A DNA stretch of 64,000 nucleotides from Streptomyces chumphonensis (GTDB lineage: Bacteria; Actinomycetota; Actinomycetes; Streptomycetales; Streptomycetaceae): NCBI RefSeq assembly GCF_014779715.1, contig NZ_JACXYU010000010.1, positions 124,001 through 188,000 of the forward strand, read 5' to 3'. The position numbers and the translations under genes are program-made. The notes beneath the pieces are model-generated. The model was not told where the DNA came from. It worked only from the letters and a program-made list of their open reading frames with translations, and ran no database searches. Positions 44,200-52,998 of this stretch are shown one piece after another (position 1 is the stretch's first letter; the number at the start of each line of letters is the position of its first letter).

Positions 44200-46509
44200 A
44201 TGCCACCCGTGCCAGCCATCGCATCCGCTCCCGGGCGCAGGACGGCGACCGTGCTCGCCGCTGGCCTGTTGGTGGCCCCCTTCCTGGCCGGGTGCGGCGG
44301 CGAGGAGGATCCGAGCGAGGGCAAGAGCGGCTCGGCCCGCGACCTGTCCGTCGCCGAACGGGAACAGGTCCGCTTCGGGGGCACCCTGCGCTGGGCCGTC
44401 GACGCCGCGCCCGTCACGCTCAACGCCTACCAGGACGACGCCGACGCGGCCACGGACCGCATCGCCGCAGCCACCCTCCCGGCGCTGTTCACGCTCGACA
44501 GCCGGGGGCGTCCACAGCTCAACACGGACTACCTGGAGTCCGCCGAGGTCACCGAACGGGAGCCGCAGCAGGTCGTCGTCTACCGGCTGAACCCAAAGGC
44601 CCGCTGGAGCGACGGCACCCCGCTCTCGGCCGCCGACTTCGCCGCCCAGTGGCACGCCCTCGGCGGCGGCGACGGCGGGTACTGGGCGGCGCGCGCCGCG
44701 GGCTACGACCGCATCCACAAGGTCGAGCCCGGGAAGGAGGAAGGCCGGGTCAGGGTCACCTTCGCCCGCCCCTACGCCGACTGGCGCTCCCTCTTCACGC
44801 CGCTCTACCCCCGGTCCGTCACCGGCGAGCCCAAGGCGTTCAACACGACCTCCCGCACCAAGCTCCCCGTCTCCGCCGGTCCCTTCGCCGTCAAGGGCGG
44901 CACGCTCGACCCGACGTCGGACAGCGTCACGCTGGAGCGGAACACCGCCTGGTGGGGCGAGCGCGCCAAGCTGGACTCCCTCGTCCTCAAGGCCGTTCCC
45001 CCGGCCGAGCGCGGCGACGCGCTGGCCGCCGGCGAGCTGGACGTCGCCGAGATCCGACAGCCGGTGGCCGACCGCATCGCGAAGGCGGCCCGCCCCCGGA
45101 CGGCGGGGGCGCAGGAGCACGGCACGGCCTCCGACGACGCGAAGGCGGCCGAAGAGGACGAGAAGGACGAGAAGGACGCGGCGGAGGAGGAGCAGGAGGC
45201 CGAGAAGGACGGCTCGGGCGGGGCCGACGAGAAGAAGGAGGCCGGGGAGAAGGCCGAAGCGGCCAAGGAGCGGGAGCGGCTCCGGCGCTACACCGTGCGC
45301 CGGGCCTACGCCCCCTCCTACGTCCAGCTGGCCCTGAACGGGACCTCCGGACCGCTGCGGGACGAGCGGGTCCGCCGGGCCGTCGCCCAGGCGCTGGACC
45401 GGGAGGCCCTGGCGCGGGCCGTGCACCGTCCGGCGGGGCTGCCGGTGCGGGCGCTCGGCAGCCACCTGCGGATGTACGACCAGGCCGGCTATCACGACAA
45501 CAGCGCTGCCGTCGGGGAGGCGACCACGGCCTCCGCGTCCGGCCTGCTGGCCGAGGCGGGGTGGAAGGGCGGTCCGGCCGTACCCTCCACCGGGGACGGC
45601 ACCGACGCCGCGGGGGCCGCCACCGCCGGCCAAGCCGACGCCGACGCCGCGAAGAACGGCACCGGGGACGGCGACGCGCGGCGGGCCGGGGCCGCCCGCC
45701 CGGTGCGGGCTCCGGCGTTCACCGGGGTGGCCAGCAGCTCCGAGCGCGGTCGCGCCGCCGTGCTGCGGCAGGCGGCCCACGCGGACGCCCGGGCCGCGAA
45801 GGCGGCCAAGAAGAAGGGCGGGAAGAACGCGAAGAAGCTCGCCGAGGCGGCCGAGGCGTCGCTGGCGGCGGCGACCGAGGCGTCCGACGCGCTGGACACG
45901 CTGCTGCACGCCGAGGCGAACCTGCTGCGCCTGAAGGAGGGGCGGGAGCTGGAGCTGCGCATGGTGCTCCCGGCCGGGGACGGCTCCGAGCAGATCCGCC
46001 GCACCGGCGAGCGGATCGTCGCGATGCTCCAGCGGGTGGGCGTCGGGGTGGAGGTGACCCGGGTGCCGGACGGGGCGTTCTTCCAGGACCACCTGGCCTC
46101 CGGCGACTTCGACCTGGCGTTGTACGGGTGGCCGGCCACGGCCTACCCGGCGACGGACACCCGGTCGATCTTCGCCAAACCGGTCGCGTCCCCGGACGGA
46201 TCGCTGCTGATCGAGCAGAACTTCACCCGGGTCGGGACGGACCAGGTCGACCAGCTCTTCGAGCAGGCGGTCACCGAACTCGACGACGAGGAGCGCGAGG
46301 AGCTGATCCGGCGGATCGACGCCCGCGTCTGGGCGGCCGCCGGATCGGTGCCGCTGTTCCAGCCGCCGCAGCTGGTGGCCGTCGCGCGGTCCCTCGGCAA
46401 CGCCGGGGCGTTCGGCCTGGAGACGCCGCGCTACCAGGACATCGGCCATGCGCGTCCCGCCCGTGCGCAGGAGGGGGCGAGCGCCGCCCCGGCACGATCC
46501 GGACAATAG
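44200..46509 (+). CDS. Orphan solute-binding lipoprotein (family 5) with low-complexity inserts
   Basis: A 769-residue extracytoplasmic peptide-binding-type protein (SBP_bac_5). The lipobox is LAGC with Cys32. Family core segments include GGTLRWAVDAAPVTLNAYQ, YRLNPKARWSDGTPLSAADF, YVQLALNGTSGPLRDERVRRAVAQALDRE and FDLALYGWPATAYPATDTRSIFA. Two inserts are unusual: an acidic Lys/Glu-rich stretch at ~308-358 and an Ala/Lys-rich stretch at ~460-575; normal members are 500-600 residues. No permease or ATPase gene adjoins it, so it may feed a transporter encoded elsewhere or act as a sensor. The ATG has CGGAGG 10 nt upstream. Confidence 0.85.
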   Translation: MPPVPAIASAPGRRTATVLAAGLLVAPFLAGCGGEEDPSEGKSGSARDLSVAEREQVRFGGTLRWAVDAAPVTLNAYQDDADAATDRIAAATLPALFTLDSRGRPQLNTDYLESAEVTEREPQQVVVYRLNPKARWSDGTPLSAADFAAQWHALGGGDGGYWAARAAGYDRIHKVEPGKEEGRVRVTFARPYADWRSLFTPLYPRSVTGEPKAFNTTSRTKLPVSAGPFAVKGGTLDPTSDSVTLERNTAWWGERAKLDSLVLKAVPPAERGDALAAGELDVAEIRQPVADRIAKAARPRTAGAQEHGTASDDAKAAEEDEKDEKDAAEEEQEAEKDGSGGADEKKEAGEKAEAAKERERLRRYTVRRAYAPSYVQLALNGTSGPLRDERVRRAVAQALDREALARAVHRPAGLPVRALGSHLRMYDQAGYHDNSAAVGEATTASASGLLAEAGWKGGPAVPSTGDGTDAAGAATAGQADADAAKNGTGDGDARRAGAARPVRAPAFTGVASSSERGRAAVLRQAAHADARAAKAAKKKGGKNAKKLAEAAEASLAAATEASDALDTLLHAEANLLRLKEGRELELRMVLPAGDGSEQIRRTGERIVAMLQRVGVGVEVTRVPDGAFFQDHLASGDFDLALYGWPATAYPATDTRSIFAKPVASPDGSLLIEQNFTRVGTDQVDQLFEQAVTELDDEEREELIRRIDARVWAAAGSVPLFQPPQLVAVARSLGNAGAFGLETPRYQDIGHARPARAQEGASAAPARSGQ

Positions 46510-46519
46510 TCTTGGTCAC

Positions 46520-46548
46520 TTGACCCACTCCGGGTCCTGGGACATGCT
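46520..46548 (+). promoter_or_regulatory. Leaderless promoter of the PLP-enzyme gene
   Basis: TTGACC (46520-46525), a 17-bp spacer and CATGCT (46543-46548) are followed after 6 nt by the GTG start at 46555. No ribosome site is present. The -35 is the same hexamer as in the MOSC promoter. Confidence 0.55.
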
Positions 46549-46554
46549 CACCCT

Positions 46555-47769
46555 GTGCCCGACGCGATCCGCACCACCCGCACCACCCCGGCCACCGGCC
46601 CCGCGCGGCTGCGCGCGGCGACCGACGCCCTGGAGACCCCGTACGCCGTGGTCGACCTCGCCGCCCTGCGCGCCAACGCGGCCGACCTGATCCGCCGCTC
46701 CGGCGGCACGCCGATCCGGGTGGCCAGCAAGTCCGTGCGCTGCCGGGAGGTGATGCGCCGCGTCCTCGCCCTCCCCGGTGTGCACGGCGTCCTCGCGTTC
46801 ACGCTCCCCGAGGCGCTGTGGCTGGCCGAGGAGGTCGACGACGTCGTCGTCGGCTACCCGAGCGTCGACCGCGCGGCCCTCGGGCGCCTGGCCGCCGACG
46901 AGCGGCTGGCGTCCCGGGTCACGCTCATGGTCGACAGCCCGGAGCACCTGGAGTTCACCGCCGCCGCCGTCGGGCCCGACGGTCCGCCGCTGCGGGTCTG
47001 CCTGGAACTCGACGCCTCCCTCCGGCTCGCCGGGGGACGCGTCCACGTCGGCGCCCGCCGCTCGCCCGTCCACACCCCGGGCGACGCCGCCCGACTCGCC
47101 CGGGCCGTCGTCGCGCACCCCCGGTTCACACTCGTCGGAGTGATGGCCTACGAGGGGCAGATAGCCGGCATCGGGGACGACCGGCCCGGCCCGAGCCGGT
47201 TCGGTGTGCGGGCCGTGCAGCGCGTGTCGGCCCGGGAGCTGGCGGGCCGCAGGGCGGACGCCGTGGCGGCCGTCCGCGCCGTCGCGCCGCTGGAGTTCGT
47301 CAACGGCGGCGGCACGGGGAGCGTGGAGCTGACGGCCGCCGAGCCCGCCGTGACGGAGGTCGCCGCCGGGTCCGGACTCTTCGCCCCGGCGCTCTTCGAC
47401 CACTACACGCGCTTCACCCCGCGCCCGGCCGCCTACTTCGTGCTCTCCGTCGTACGCCGCCCCTCGCCCCGCCACGCCACGGTGCTCGGCGGCGGCTGGG
47501 TGGCCTCCGGGCCCCCGGGCCGCGACCGGCTGCCCACTCCCGTCTGGCCCCGCGGGCTGGGTCTGCTGGCCGCCGAGGGGGCCGGGGAGGTGCAGACGCC
47601 GCTCACCGGCCCGGGGGTGGCCGGGCTCCGGATCGGGGACCGCGTCTGGTTCCGGCACCCCAAGGCCGGCGAACTGTGCGAGCGCGTGGACGCGTTGCAC
47701 CTCGTCGACGAGGCCGGCGGGGTGACGGCCGCCCCCACCTACCGGGGCGAGGGGCACGCCTTCCTGTGA
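46555..47769 (+). CDS. PLP-dependent amino-acid deaminase/D-threonine aldolase-like enzyme
   Basis: A 404-residue fold-type III PLP enzyme (alanine-racemase N-terminal barrel plus D-serine-dehydratase-like C-terminal domain). ETPYAVVDLAALRANAADLIRRSGG leads to Lys59 in IRVASKSVRC, the likely Schiff-base lysine. Phosphate-binding residues fall in VNGGGTGS, and the C-terminal domain ends with WFRHPKAGELCERVDALHLV, holding the His/Cys metal pair typical of D-serine dehydratase-like proteins. The substrate is probably a D- or hydroxy-amino acid. The GTG start appears leaderless. It is convergent with the M19-like peptidase gene, with a terminator between. Confidence 0.85.
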   Translation: MPDAIRTTRTTPATGPARLRAATDALETPYAVVDLAALRANAADLIRRSGGTPIRVASKSVRCREVMRRVLALPGVHGVLAFTLPEALWLAEEVDDVVVGYPSVDRAALGRLAADERLASRVTLMVDSPEHLEFTAAAVGPDGPPLRVCLELDASLRLAGGRVHVGARRSPVHTPGDAARLARAVVAHPRFTLVGVMAYEGQIAGIGDDRPGPSRFGVRAVQRVSARELAGRRADAVAAVRAVAPLEFVNGGGTGSVELTAAEPAVTEVAAGSGLFAPALFDHYTRFTPRPAAYFVLSVVRRPSPRHATVLGGGWVASGPPGRDRLPTPVWPRGLGLLAAEGAGEVQTPLTGPGVAGLRIGDRVWFRHPKAGELCERVDALHLVDEAGGVTAAPTYRGEGHAFL

Positions 47770-47823
47770 CCGGCGGTTCCACCGCCTCCCCGCCGGGCTC
47801 CGGCGTCAGCGGGCGACGGGGAG

Positions 47824-47860
47824 GCGGGCCCGGGCGGGAGGCCGTGCCGCCCGGGCCCGC
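47824..47860. terminator. Bidirectional terminator
   Basis: A perfect 14-bp stem (47824-47837 and 47847-47860) with a 9-nt loop lies between two convergent genes. Confidence 0.75.
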
Positions 47861-47869
47861 ACCCACGTG

Positions 47870-49930
47870 TCAGCGGGCGTGGACGGAGACCTCGTGCAGG
47901 GAGAGCCCGTACCGCGTCGCCCGCTCGGTGCCGTACACCCGCACGTGCCGGGCGCGGACGGGGTCGAAGCGCGCGGTCTCGACGCCCCCGGCGCCCGCAC
48001 GGGTGGACCACACGCCGCGCCAGTCCGCGCCGTCGTCCGACACCTCGATCCGGTAGCCGCTCGCGTGGGCCCGCTCCCAGTCGAGCACGACGCGGCCCAC
48101 CGTGCGGGGTGCGCCGAGGTCCAGGCTCAGCCACTGGCCGTCCTTCCAGCGGCTCGCCCAGCGGGTGCCCGTGTCGCCGTCGACCGCGTGGGCCGGGGCG
48201 TAGCGGCCGAAGAGGCTCCACTCCGTCGAACTGGCCGTCGCCGTCGCGTCCTCGGCCAGGTCGGGGCCCGGATCGTGCCGTTGCGTCGCGTTCCAGGTGT
48301 CGAGGTAGGACTGGGCTCCGTCGAAGAGGTCGTCGACGACGTCCTCACCGCCGATCCGGCGCATGTCCTCGATCCAGTCCGGCAGCAGGCCGTAGTGCGC
48401 GCCGCCGTCCACGTTGACGTCCCAGGTCCGTTCGCCCGTGACCTGCCGGTCCAGGAGCGAGCCGCCGTCGACGCTGCGGTAGGGGTAGGTCACCGGGTTC
48501 GGGGCGTCGGCGCCGCGCGGCGCCGGCCACCCTCCGACGCCGTTCATGTCGGCGCCGATGCCCAGGCCCGCGCCGTACTCCTCGCGGAGGTCCGCACCCG
48601 TCCGGGCCTCGTTCACGAAGTGCTCGCTGCCGTGGGCGTACTGGGCGATGAAGCCGCCGAGCCGGTAGACCCGCTCGGACCAGTCGCGGTCCATCCAGCT
48701 GTGGGTGGACAGCACGCCCGGGTAGTCCGCGGACTCCAGGATGTCCAGCGTCCGCCCGGCCGCCTTCACGCTCATGTGGTCGATCTCGACCATCATGCCG
48801 CGCTCCATCAGCCCGTCGAGGGCGTACTCGCCCAGCCGCGTCAGCCCCCGGGTGTTGCACCGGGCGCCCTCGTCGTAGCCGGGGACGCCCACCCCGGGCG
48901 GCAGCATCGCCTCGAACTGCGGCACGTCGGCCGTTCCGATGGGGTTGTCCCGCTGCGGCCCCCGGCACTCCTCGGTGGTCCACCAGGTGCCGGTCGACAG
49001 GAACTGGCCGATGTTGATGATCGTCCCCTGGGTCCCGGAGTCGAACCGCACCCCGCACAGGGCGTTGTCGAACTTGTGGCACAGGAACATGCTGCGCACG
49101 CCCAGGTCGTACAGCTCGTCCAGACCGCGGTCGATGTCGCCCCGGTCGCACCGCGCGAGGTCGAGGACCTGCTTGCAGCCGAACGGTTCGGACGTCTCGA
49201 CGCCGAGGACGACGGCGAGCTTGCCGTCCTCGATGACCTCGCGCGCCTGCCCGGCGTCGGTGACGATGCGGAACCAGCCCTTGCCGGGGCCGCCGTACAT
49301 GGTGTCGACGTAGGTCTGCATCGCGTAGGTCTTCTCGATCTGGAGCCGGATGGACTCCATCTCGTCGCAGCCCCGGTCCTTGAAGAAGTAGATCGAGCAG
49401 AGGACGCCGTTGGAGACCATGTCGGTGACCATCACGCGCTGTCCCGCGCGCCACGAACGCTCCACCCACGCGTAGTAGTTCTGCTGGTGGGTGAGCGACG
49501 CGTGCGTCGGCCACTCCGTGAACGTCGGCCAGCCCACGGGGTCGTGGCGCCAGTCCGGGTCGGCCGTGAGGTTCTCGAAGACGGCGCCCCTGCCGTCCGG
49601 GTAGTGCTCGGGGCAGTCCTTGAGCGCGTCCGCGACGCCGGCTTCGGAGAACGGTTTGCCGCAGATGAGACGACCGCCGAAGCCCTCGTTGGACATCAGG
49701 TGGTTGTGCGCGTCGACGTAGCCGCGCACGTCGCCGTCGGGGCCGGTGCCGGTGAAGGGTGCGCCGGTGACGTTGACCCGGGAGTCGGGCGTCGGCCGGT
49801 CGACGGGCTCGTACCACGGGACGCCGTCGGCGGCCCGGGCGCCCGGTGGTGCGGCGGCGCCCGCGACGAGGGCGAGGAGGAGGGCGGTCAGCGCGACCGC
49901 GGTCAGGGCGAGGTGGCGGCGTGGTCTCAC
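47870..49930 (-). CDS. Secreted M19-like dipeptidase/amidohydrolase with discoidin domain
   Basis: A 686-residue exported protein. The signal peptide (~1-34) is MRPRRHLALTAVALTALLLA-like and ends ARA. The catalytic part (~40-550) is a metal-dependent amidohydrolase barrel of the membrane-dipeptidase (M19) type: metal ligands in YVDAHNHLMSNEGF, VLGVETSEPFGC, MFLCHKFDNALCG, VEIDHMSVKAAGRTLDIL and LSTHSWMDRDW. The C-terminus (~560-686) is an F5/8-type C (discoidin/CBM32) domain (ATASSTEWSLF, AVDGDTGTRWASRW, SLDLGAPRTVGRVVLDWERAHASGYRIEVSDDG), suggesting attachment to glycans or cell wall. The GTG has GGGAG 5 nt upstream. The substrate is unknown. Confidence 0.85.
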   Translation of the reverse strand: MRPRRHLALTAVALTALLLALVAGAAAPPGARAADGVPWYEPVDRPTPDSRVNVTGAPFTGTGPDGDVRGYVDAHNHLMSNEGFGGRLICGKPFSEAGVADALKDCPEHYPDGRGAVFENLTADPDWRHDPVGWPTFTEWPTHASLTHQQNYYAWVERSWRAGQRVMVTDMVSNGVLCSIYFFKDRGCDEMESIRLQIEKTYAMQTYVDTMYGGPGKGWFRIVTDAGQAREVIEDGKLAVVLGVETSEPFGCKQVLDLARCDRGDIDRGLDELYDLGVRSMFLCHKFDNALCGVRFDSGTQGTIINIGQFLSTGTWWTTEECRGPQRDNPIGTADVPQFEAMLPPGVGVPGYDEGARCNTRGLTRLGEYALDGLMERGMMVEIDHMSVKAAGRTLDILESADYPGVLSTHSWMDRDWSERVYRLGGFIAQYAHGSEHFVNEARTGADLREEYGAGLGIGADMNGVGGWPAPRGADAPNPVTYPYRSVDGGSLLDRQVTGERTWDVNVDGGAHYGLLPDWIEDMRRIGGEDVVDDLFDGAQSYLDTWNATQRHDPGPDLAEDATATASSTEWSLFGRYAPAHAVDGDTGTRWASRWKDGQWLSLDLGAPRTVGRVVLDWERAHASGYRIEVSDDGADWRGVWSTRAGAGGVETARFDPVRARHVRVYGTERATRYGLSLHEVSVHAR

Positions 49931-50075
49931 GGTCGCTCCCGGTGTCGTGTGACGTGGGTCGCAACATAGAGTTGGTCAGATGACCGGGTCAATAGTCCCG
50001 GACGCACGACCACGCGGCGTGCCGAGCTCGCCGTGGCCACACCAGCGCGGACCCCGCGCGGGCCTGCGCGGCCCC

Positions 50076-50675
50076 TCAGGGAACGGGTCGCGCCAGCCCC
50101 ACCACGTGGGAGGCCGCCAGGTCCAGCGCCGCGCCCGCCGCCCGGTCGTCCCCCTCGTTGAGGTAGAGCAGCGTCAGCCCGTCGACCACCGACGCCGTGT
50201 ACCGGGCGAGCACCGGCACCGGCACCGTCCACGTGACGCCGCACCCCTCCGCCAGCGCCTCCAGCACCCGGGTGTTGGCCTCCAGATAGCTCTCGTACTG
50301 CCGCTTGGCCAGCGCGGCCAGCCCCGGACGGCGCAGCGCGTACTGCGTCAGCTCGTAGGTGACGCGGTGCTCGTCGGGGTGGCTCAGCACGTGCTGCCAG
50401 TAGGCGTCGAGCCCCGCGCGCAGCTTGTCCTCGAAGCCGCCGGCGCCCTTCAGGACCTCCAGCATCCGGTCGAGGGTGTGTCCGGTGATGGTCGCTATCA
50501 CGTTCTCCAGCAGTTCCTGCTTGGAGCGGAAGCAGTAGTGGAAGGCGCCCAGCGGCATGCCGGCCTCGGCGACGATGGACCGCGTGGTGGCCGCCGCGAC
50601 GCCGTCCCGGACCATCACCCGGATCGCCGCCTCGACCAGCAGCTCACGCCGTACGTCCGCCGACACCCGTGCCAC
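50076..50675 (-). CDS. TetR-family transcriptional regulator
   Basis: A 199-residue TetR regulator. The N-terminal HTH (VRRELLVEAAIRVMVRDGVAAATTRSIVAEAGMPLGAFHYCFRSKQELL) is typical, with recognition helix around GAFHYCF. The C-terminal ligand domain includes YWQHVLSHPDEHRVTYELTQYALRRPGL and resembles the RutR/AcrR-like TetR_C_6 group. The GTG at 50675 has GAGGAGG 8 nt upstream. It is divergent from typA by 230 nt and co-directional with the M19-like gene 145 nt further on. Its target and ligand are not evident. Confidence 0.85.
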   Translation of the reverse strand: MARVSADVRRELLVEAAIRVMVRDGVAAATTRSIVAEAGMPLGAFHYCFRSKQELLENVIATITGHTLDRMLEVLKGAGGFEDKLRAGLDAYWQHVLSHPDEHRVTYELTQYALRRPGLAALAKRQYESYLEANTRVLEALAEGCGVTWTVPVPVLARYTASVVDGLTLLYLNEGDDRAAGAALDLAASHVVGLARPVP

Positions 50676-50801
50676 GGCCGCCACCTCCTCGCAGTTCGCC
50701 TTCCGGCACCCTAAGCCGTGACCGAGGGGCCATCGCCGCACGTCCGGGCACCCGGGGCCGCTCGGCCCCGGACAGGAGCGGGGCGGCCCGGACGCGACCC
50801 G

Positions 50802-50807
50802 TACCAT
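50802..50807 (+). promoter_or_regulatory. Candidate -10 box of typA
   Basis: TACCAT lies 98 nt upstream of the typA ATG. The -35 region is unclear, so this is a weak call. Confidence 0.3.
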
Positions 50808-50905
50808 GGAAGGACCCAGGCCGCGGCGTCGACGATACGAGCCCGGCGGGCAGCCGGGCACACGCCCGCGCTGCCATCCACAACTCCGGGAGAAGCGCCG
50901 CACGC

Positions 50906-52771
50906 ATGCCCACGCGCAACGACATCCGCAACGTCGCCATCGTCGCCCACGTCGACCACGGCAAGACCACCCTCGTCGACGCCATGCTCAAGCAGGCCGG
51001 CGCCTTCGCCGCACACCAGCAGGTCGACGAGCGGGTGATGGACTCCGGCGACCTGGAGCGCGAGAAGGGCATCACCATTCTCGCCAAGAACACCGCCGTG
51101 AAGTACCACCCCAAGAGCGGTGACGGCCCCGTCACGATCAACATCATCGACACCCCGGGCCACGCCGACTTCGGCGGTGAGGTCGAGCGCGGCCTGTCCA
51201 TGGTCGACGCGGTCGTCCTCCTCGTCGACGCCTCCGAGGGTCCTCTCCCGCAGACGCGGTTCGTGCTGCGCAAGGCCCTCCAGGCCAAGCTGCCGGTCAT
51301 CCTCTGCATCAACAAGACCGACCGCTCCGACGCCCGCATCGGCGCCGTGGTCGACGAGACCTACGACCTCTTCCTCGACCTGGACGCCACCGAGGAGCAG
51401 ATCGAGTTCCCCATCGTCTACGCCTGCGCCCGGGACGGCGTCGCGTCGCTGACGAAGCCCGAGGACGGCACCGTCCCGGCGGACAGCGACAGCCTGGAGC
51501 CGTTCTTCACCACGCTCCTGGAGACCGTCCCCGCGCCGACGTACGAGGAGAACGCGCCGCTCCAGGCGCACGTCACCAACCTGGACGCCGACAACTTCCT
51601 CGGCCGCATCGCGCTGTGCCGCGTCCAGCACGGCACCCTGAAGAAGGGGCAGACCGTCGCCTGGATGAAGCGCGACGGCTCCGTGCAGAACGTCCGCGTG
51701 ACCGAGCTGCTGATGACGGACGCGCTCACGCGCAAGCCCGCCGAGCAGGCCGGGCCGGGCGACATCTGCGCCGTCGCGGGCATCGCGGAGATCATGATCG
51801 GCGAGACGCTGGCCGACCCGGAGAACCCGGTGGCCCTGCCGCTCATCCAGGTCGACGAGCCGGCCATCTCCATGACGATCGGCACGAACAACTCGCCGCT
51901 CGTCGGCAAGGGCGGCAAGGGCCACAAGGTCACCGCCCGCCTGGTCAAGGACCGCCTGGACCGCGAACTGATCGGCAACGTCTCGCTGCGCGTGCTGCCC
52001 ACCGAGCGGCCCGACGCCTGGGAGGTGCAGGGCCGCGGCGAGCTGGCCCTGGCCATCCTCGTCGAGACGATGCGCCGCGAGGGCTTCGAGCTGACCGTCG
52101 GCAAGCCGCAGGTCGTCACCAAGGAGATCGACGGCAAGGTCCACGAGCCCGTCGAGCGCATGACGATCGACGCCCCCGAGGAGTTCCTCGGCGCCATCAC
52201 CCAGCTCATGGCGAGCCGCAAGGGCCGCATGGAGACCATGACGAACCACGGCTCCGGCTGGGTGCGCATGGAGTTCATCGTCCCCTCGCGCGGCCTCATC
52301 GGCTTCCGCACGGAGTTCCTGACGGAGACGCGCGGCACGGGTATCGCCCACTCCATCTCCGAGGGGCACGAGCCGTGGTTCGGGGACCTGCGCACCCGCA
52401 ACAGCGGCTCCCTCGTCGCGGACCGGTCCGGCGCGGCCACGGCCTACGCCATGCTGAACCTCCAGGAGCGCGGCACGATCTTCGTCGAGCCGGGCACCGA
52501 GGTGTACGAGGGCATGATCATCGGTGAGAACTCCCGCGCCGACGACATGGACGTGAACATCACCAAGGAGAAGAAGCTCACCAACATGCGGGCCGCCTCC
52601 TCCGACACCACGGAGAACCTGGTGCCGCCGCGCAAGCTCTCCCTGGAGCAGTCACTGGAGTTCTGCCGCGAGGACGAGTGCATCGAGGTGACGCCCGACA
52701 CGGTGCGCATCCGCAAGGTGAACCTCGACGCGCGGGAGCGCGCCCGCGCCGTGAGCCGCGCCAAGCGCTGA
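50906..52771 (+). CDS. typA: Translational GTPase TypA/BipA
   Basis: A 621-residue ribosome-binding GTPase of the EF-G family that helps ribosome assembly and stress adaptation. G1 is AHVDHGKTT (residues 14-22), G2 ERVMDSGDLEREKGITI, G3 DTPGHADFGGEVER, G4 NKTDRSDAR. Then come the beta-barrel domain and the TypA-specific C-terminus (YEGMIIGENSRADDMDVNITKEKKLTNMRAA). The length is normal. The ATG at 50906 starts MPTRNDIRNVAIVAHVDHG. The ribosome site is weak and distant. The gene ends at an exceptionally strong hairpin before the peptide transporter operon. Confidence 0.95.
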   Translation: MPTRNDIRNVAIVAHVDHGKTTLVDAMLKQAGAFAAHQQVDERVMDSGDLEREKGITILAKNTAVKYHPKSGDGPVTINIIDTPGHADFGGEVERGLSMVDAVVLLVDASEGPLPQTRFVLRKALQAKLPVILCINKTDRSDARIGAVVDETYDLFLDLDATEEQIEFPIVYACARDGVASLTKPEDGTVPADSDSLEPFFTTLLETVPAPTYEENAPLQAHVTNLDADNFLGRIALCRVQHGTLKKGQTVAWMKRDGSVQNVRVTELLMTDALTRKPAEQAGPGDICAVAGIAEIMIGETLADPENPVALPLIQVDEPAISMTIGTNNSPLVGKGGKGHKVTARLVKDRLDRELIGNVSLRVLPTERPDAWEVQGRGELALAILVETMRREGFELTVGKPQVVTKEIDGKVHEPVERMTIDAPEEFLGAITQLMASRKGRMETMTNHGSGWVRMEFIVPSRGLIGFRTEFLTETRGTGIAHSISEGHEPWFGDLRTRNSGSLVADRSGAATAYAMLNLQERGTIFVEPGTEVYEGMIIGENSRADDMDVNITKEKKLTNMRAASSDTTENLVPPRKLSLEQSLEFCREDECIEVTPDTVRIRKVNLDARERARAVSRAKR

Positions 52772-52800
52772 CGTCCGGCCCGCAGGGGCCGACGCACCAC

Positions 52801-52846
52801 GACGGGCCGGTCGCGGCGGAGTACCTTCCGCCGCGACCGGCCCGTC
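52801..52846. terminator. Very strong terminator after typA
   Basis: A perfect 20-bp stem (52801-52820 and 52827-52846) with a 6-nt loop, 29 nt past the stop. Confidence 0.85.
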
Positions 52847-52998
52847 CGTCGTTTCTCCGGCCCCCGTGGGGCCCCGCCAGGGGGCCACACGGGGGTTTCT
52901 GGGTTTCTCTTCGGCGCCCGGCCGAGTGGCACACGTGCGGGGCACGCCCGAAAGGAGTGGTATGGGCGGAAAGTGACCACAGGACGAGGAGGCACCTC

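Noticed and set aside
44038..46506. 822-codon minus-strand ORF
   Set aside because: Antisense to the orphan binding-protein gene; low-complexity shadow.
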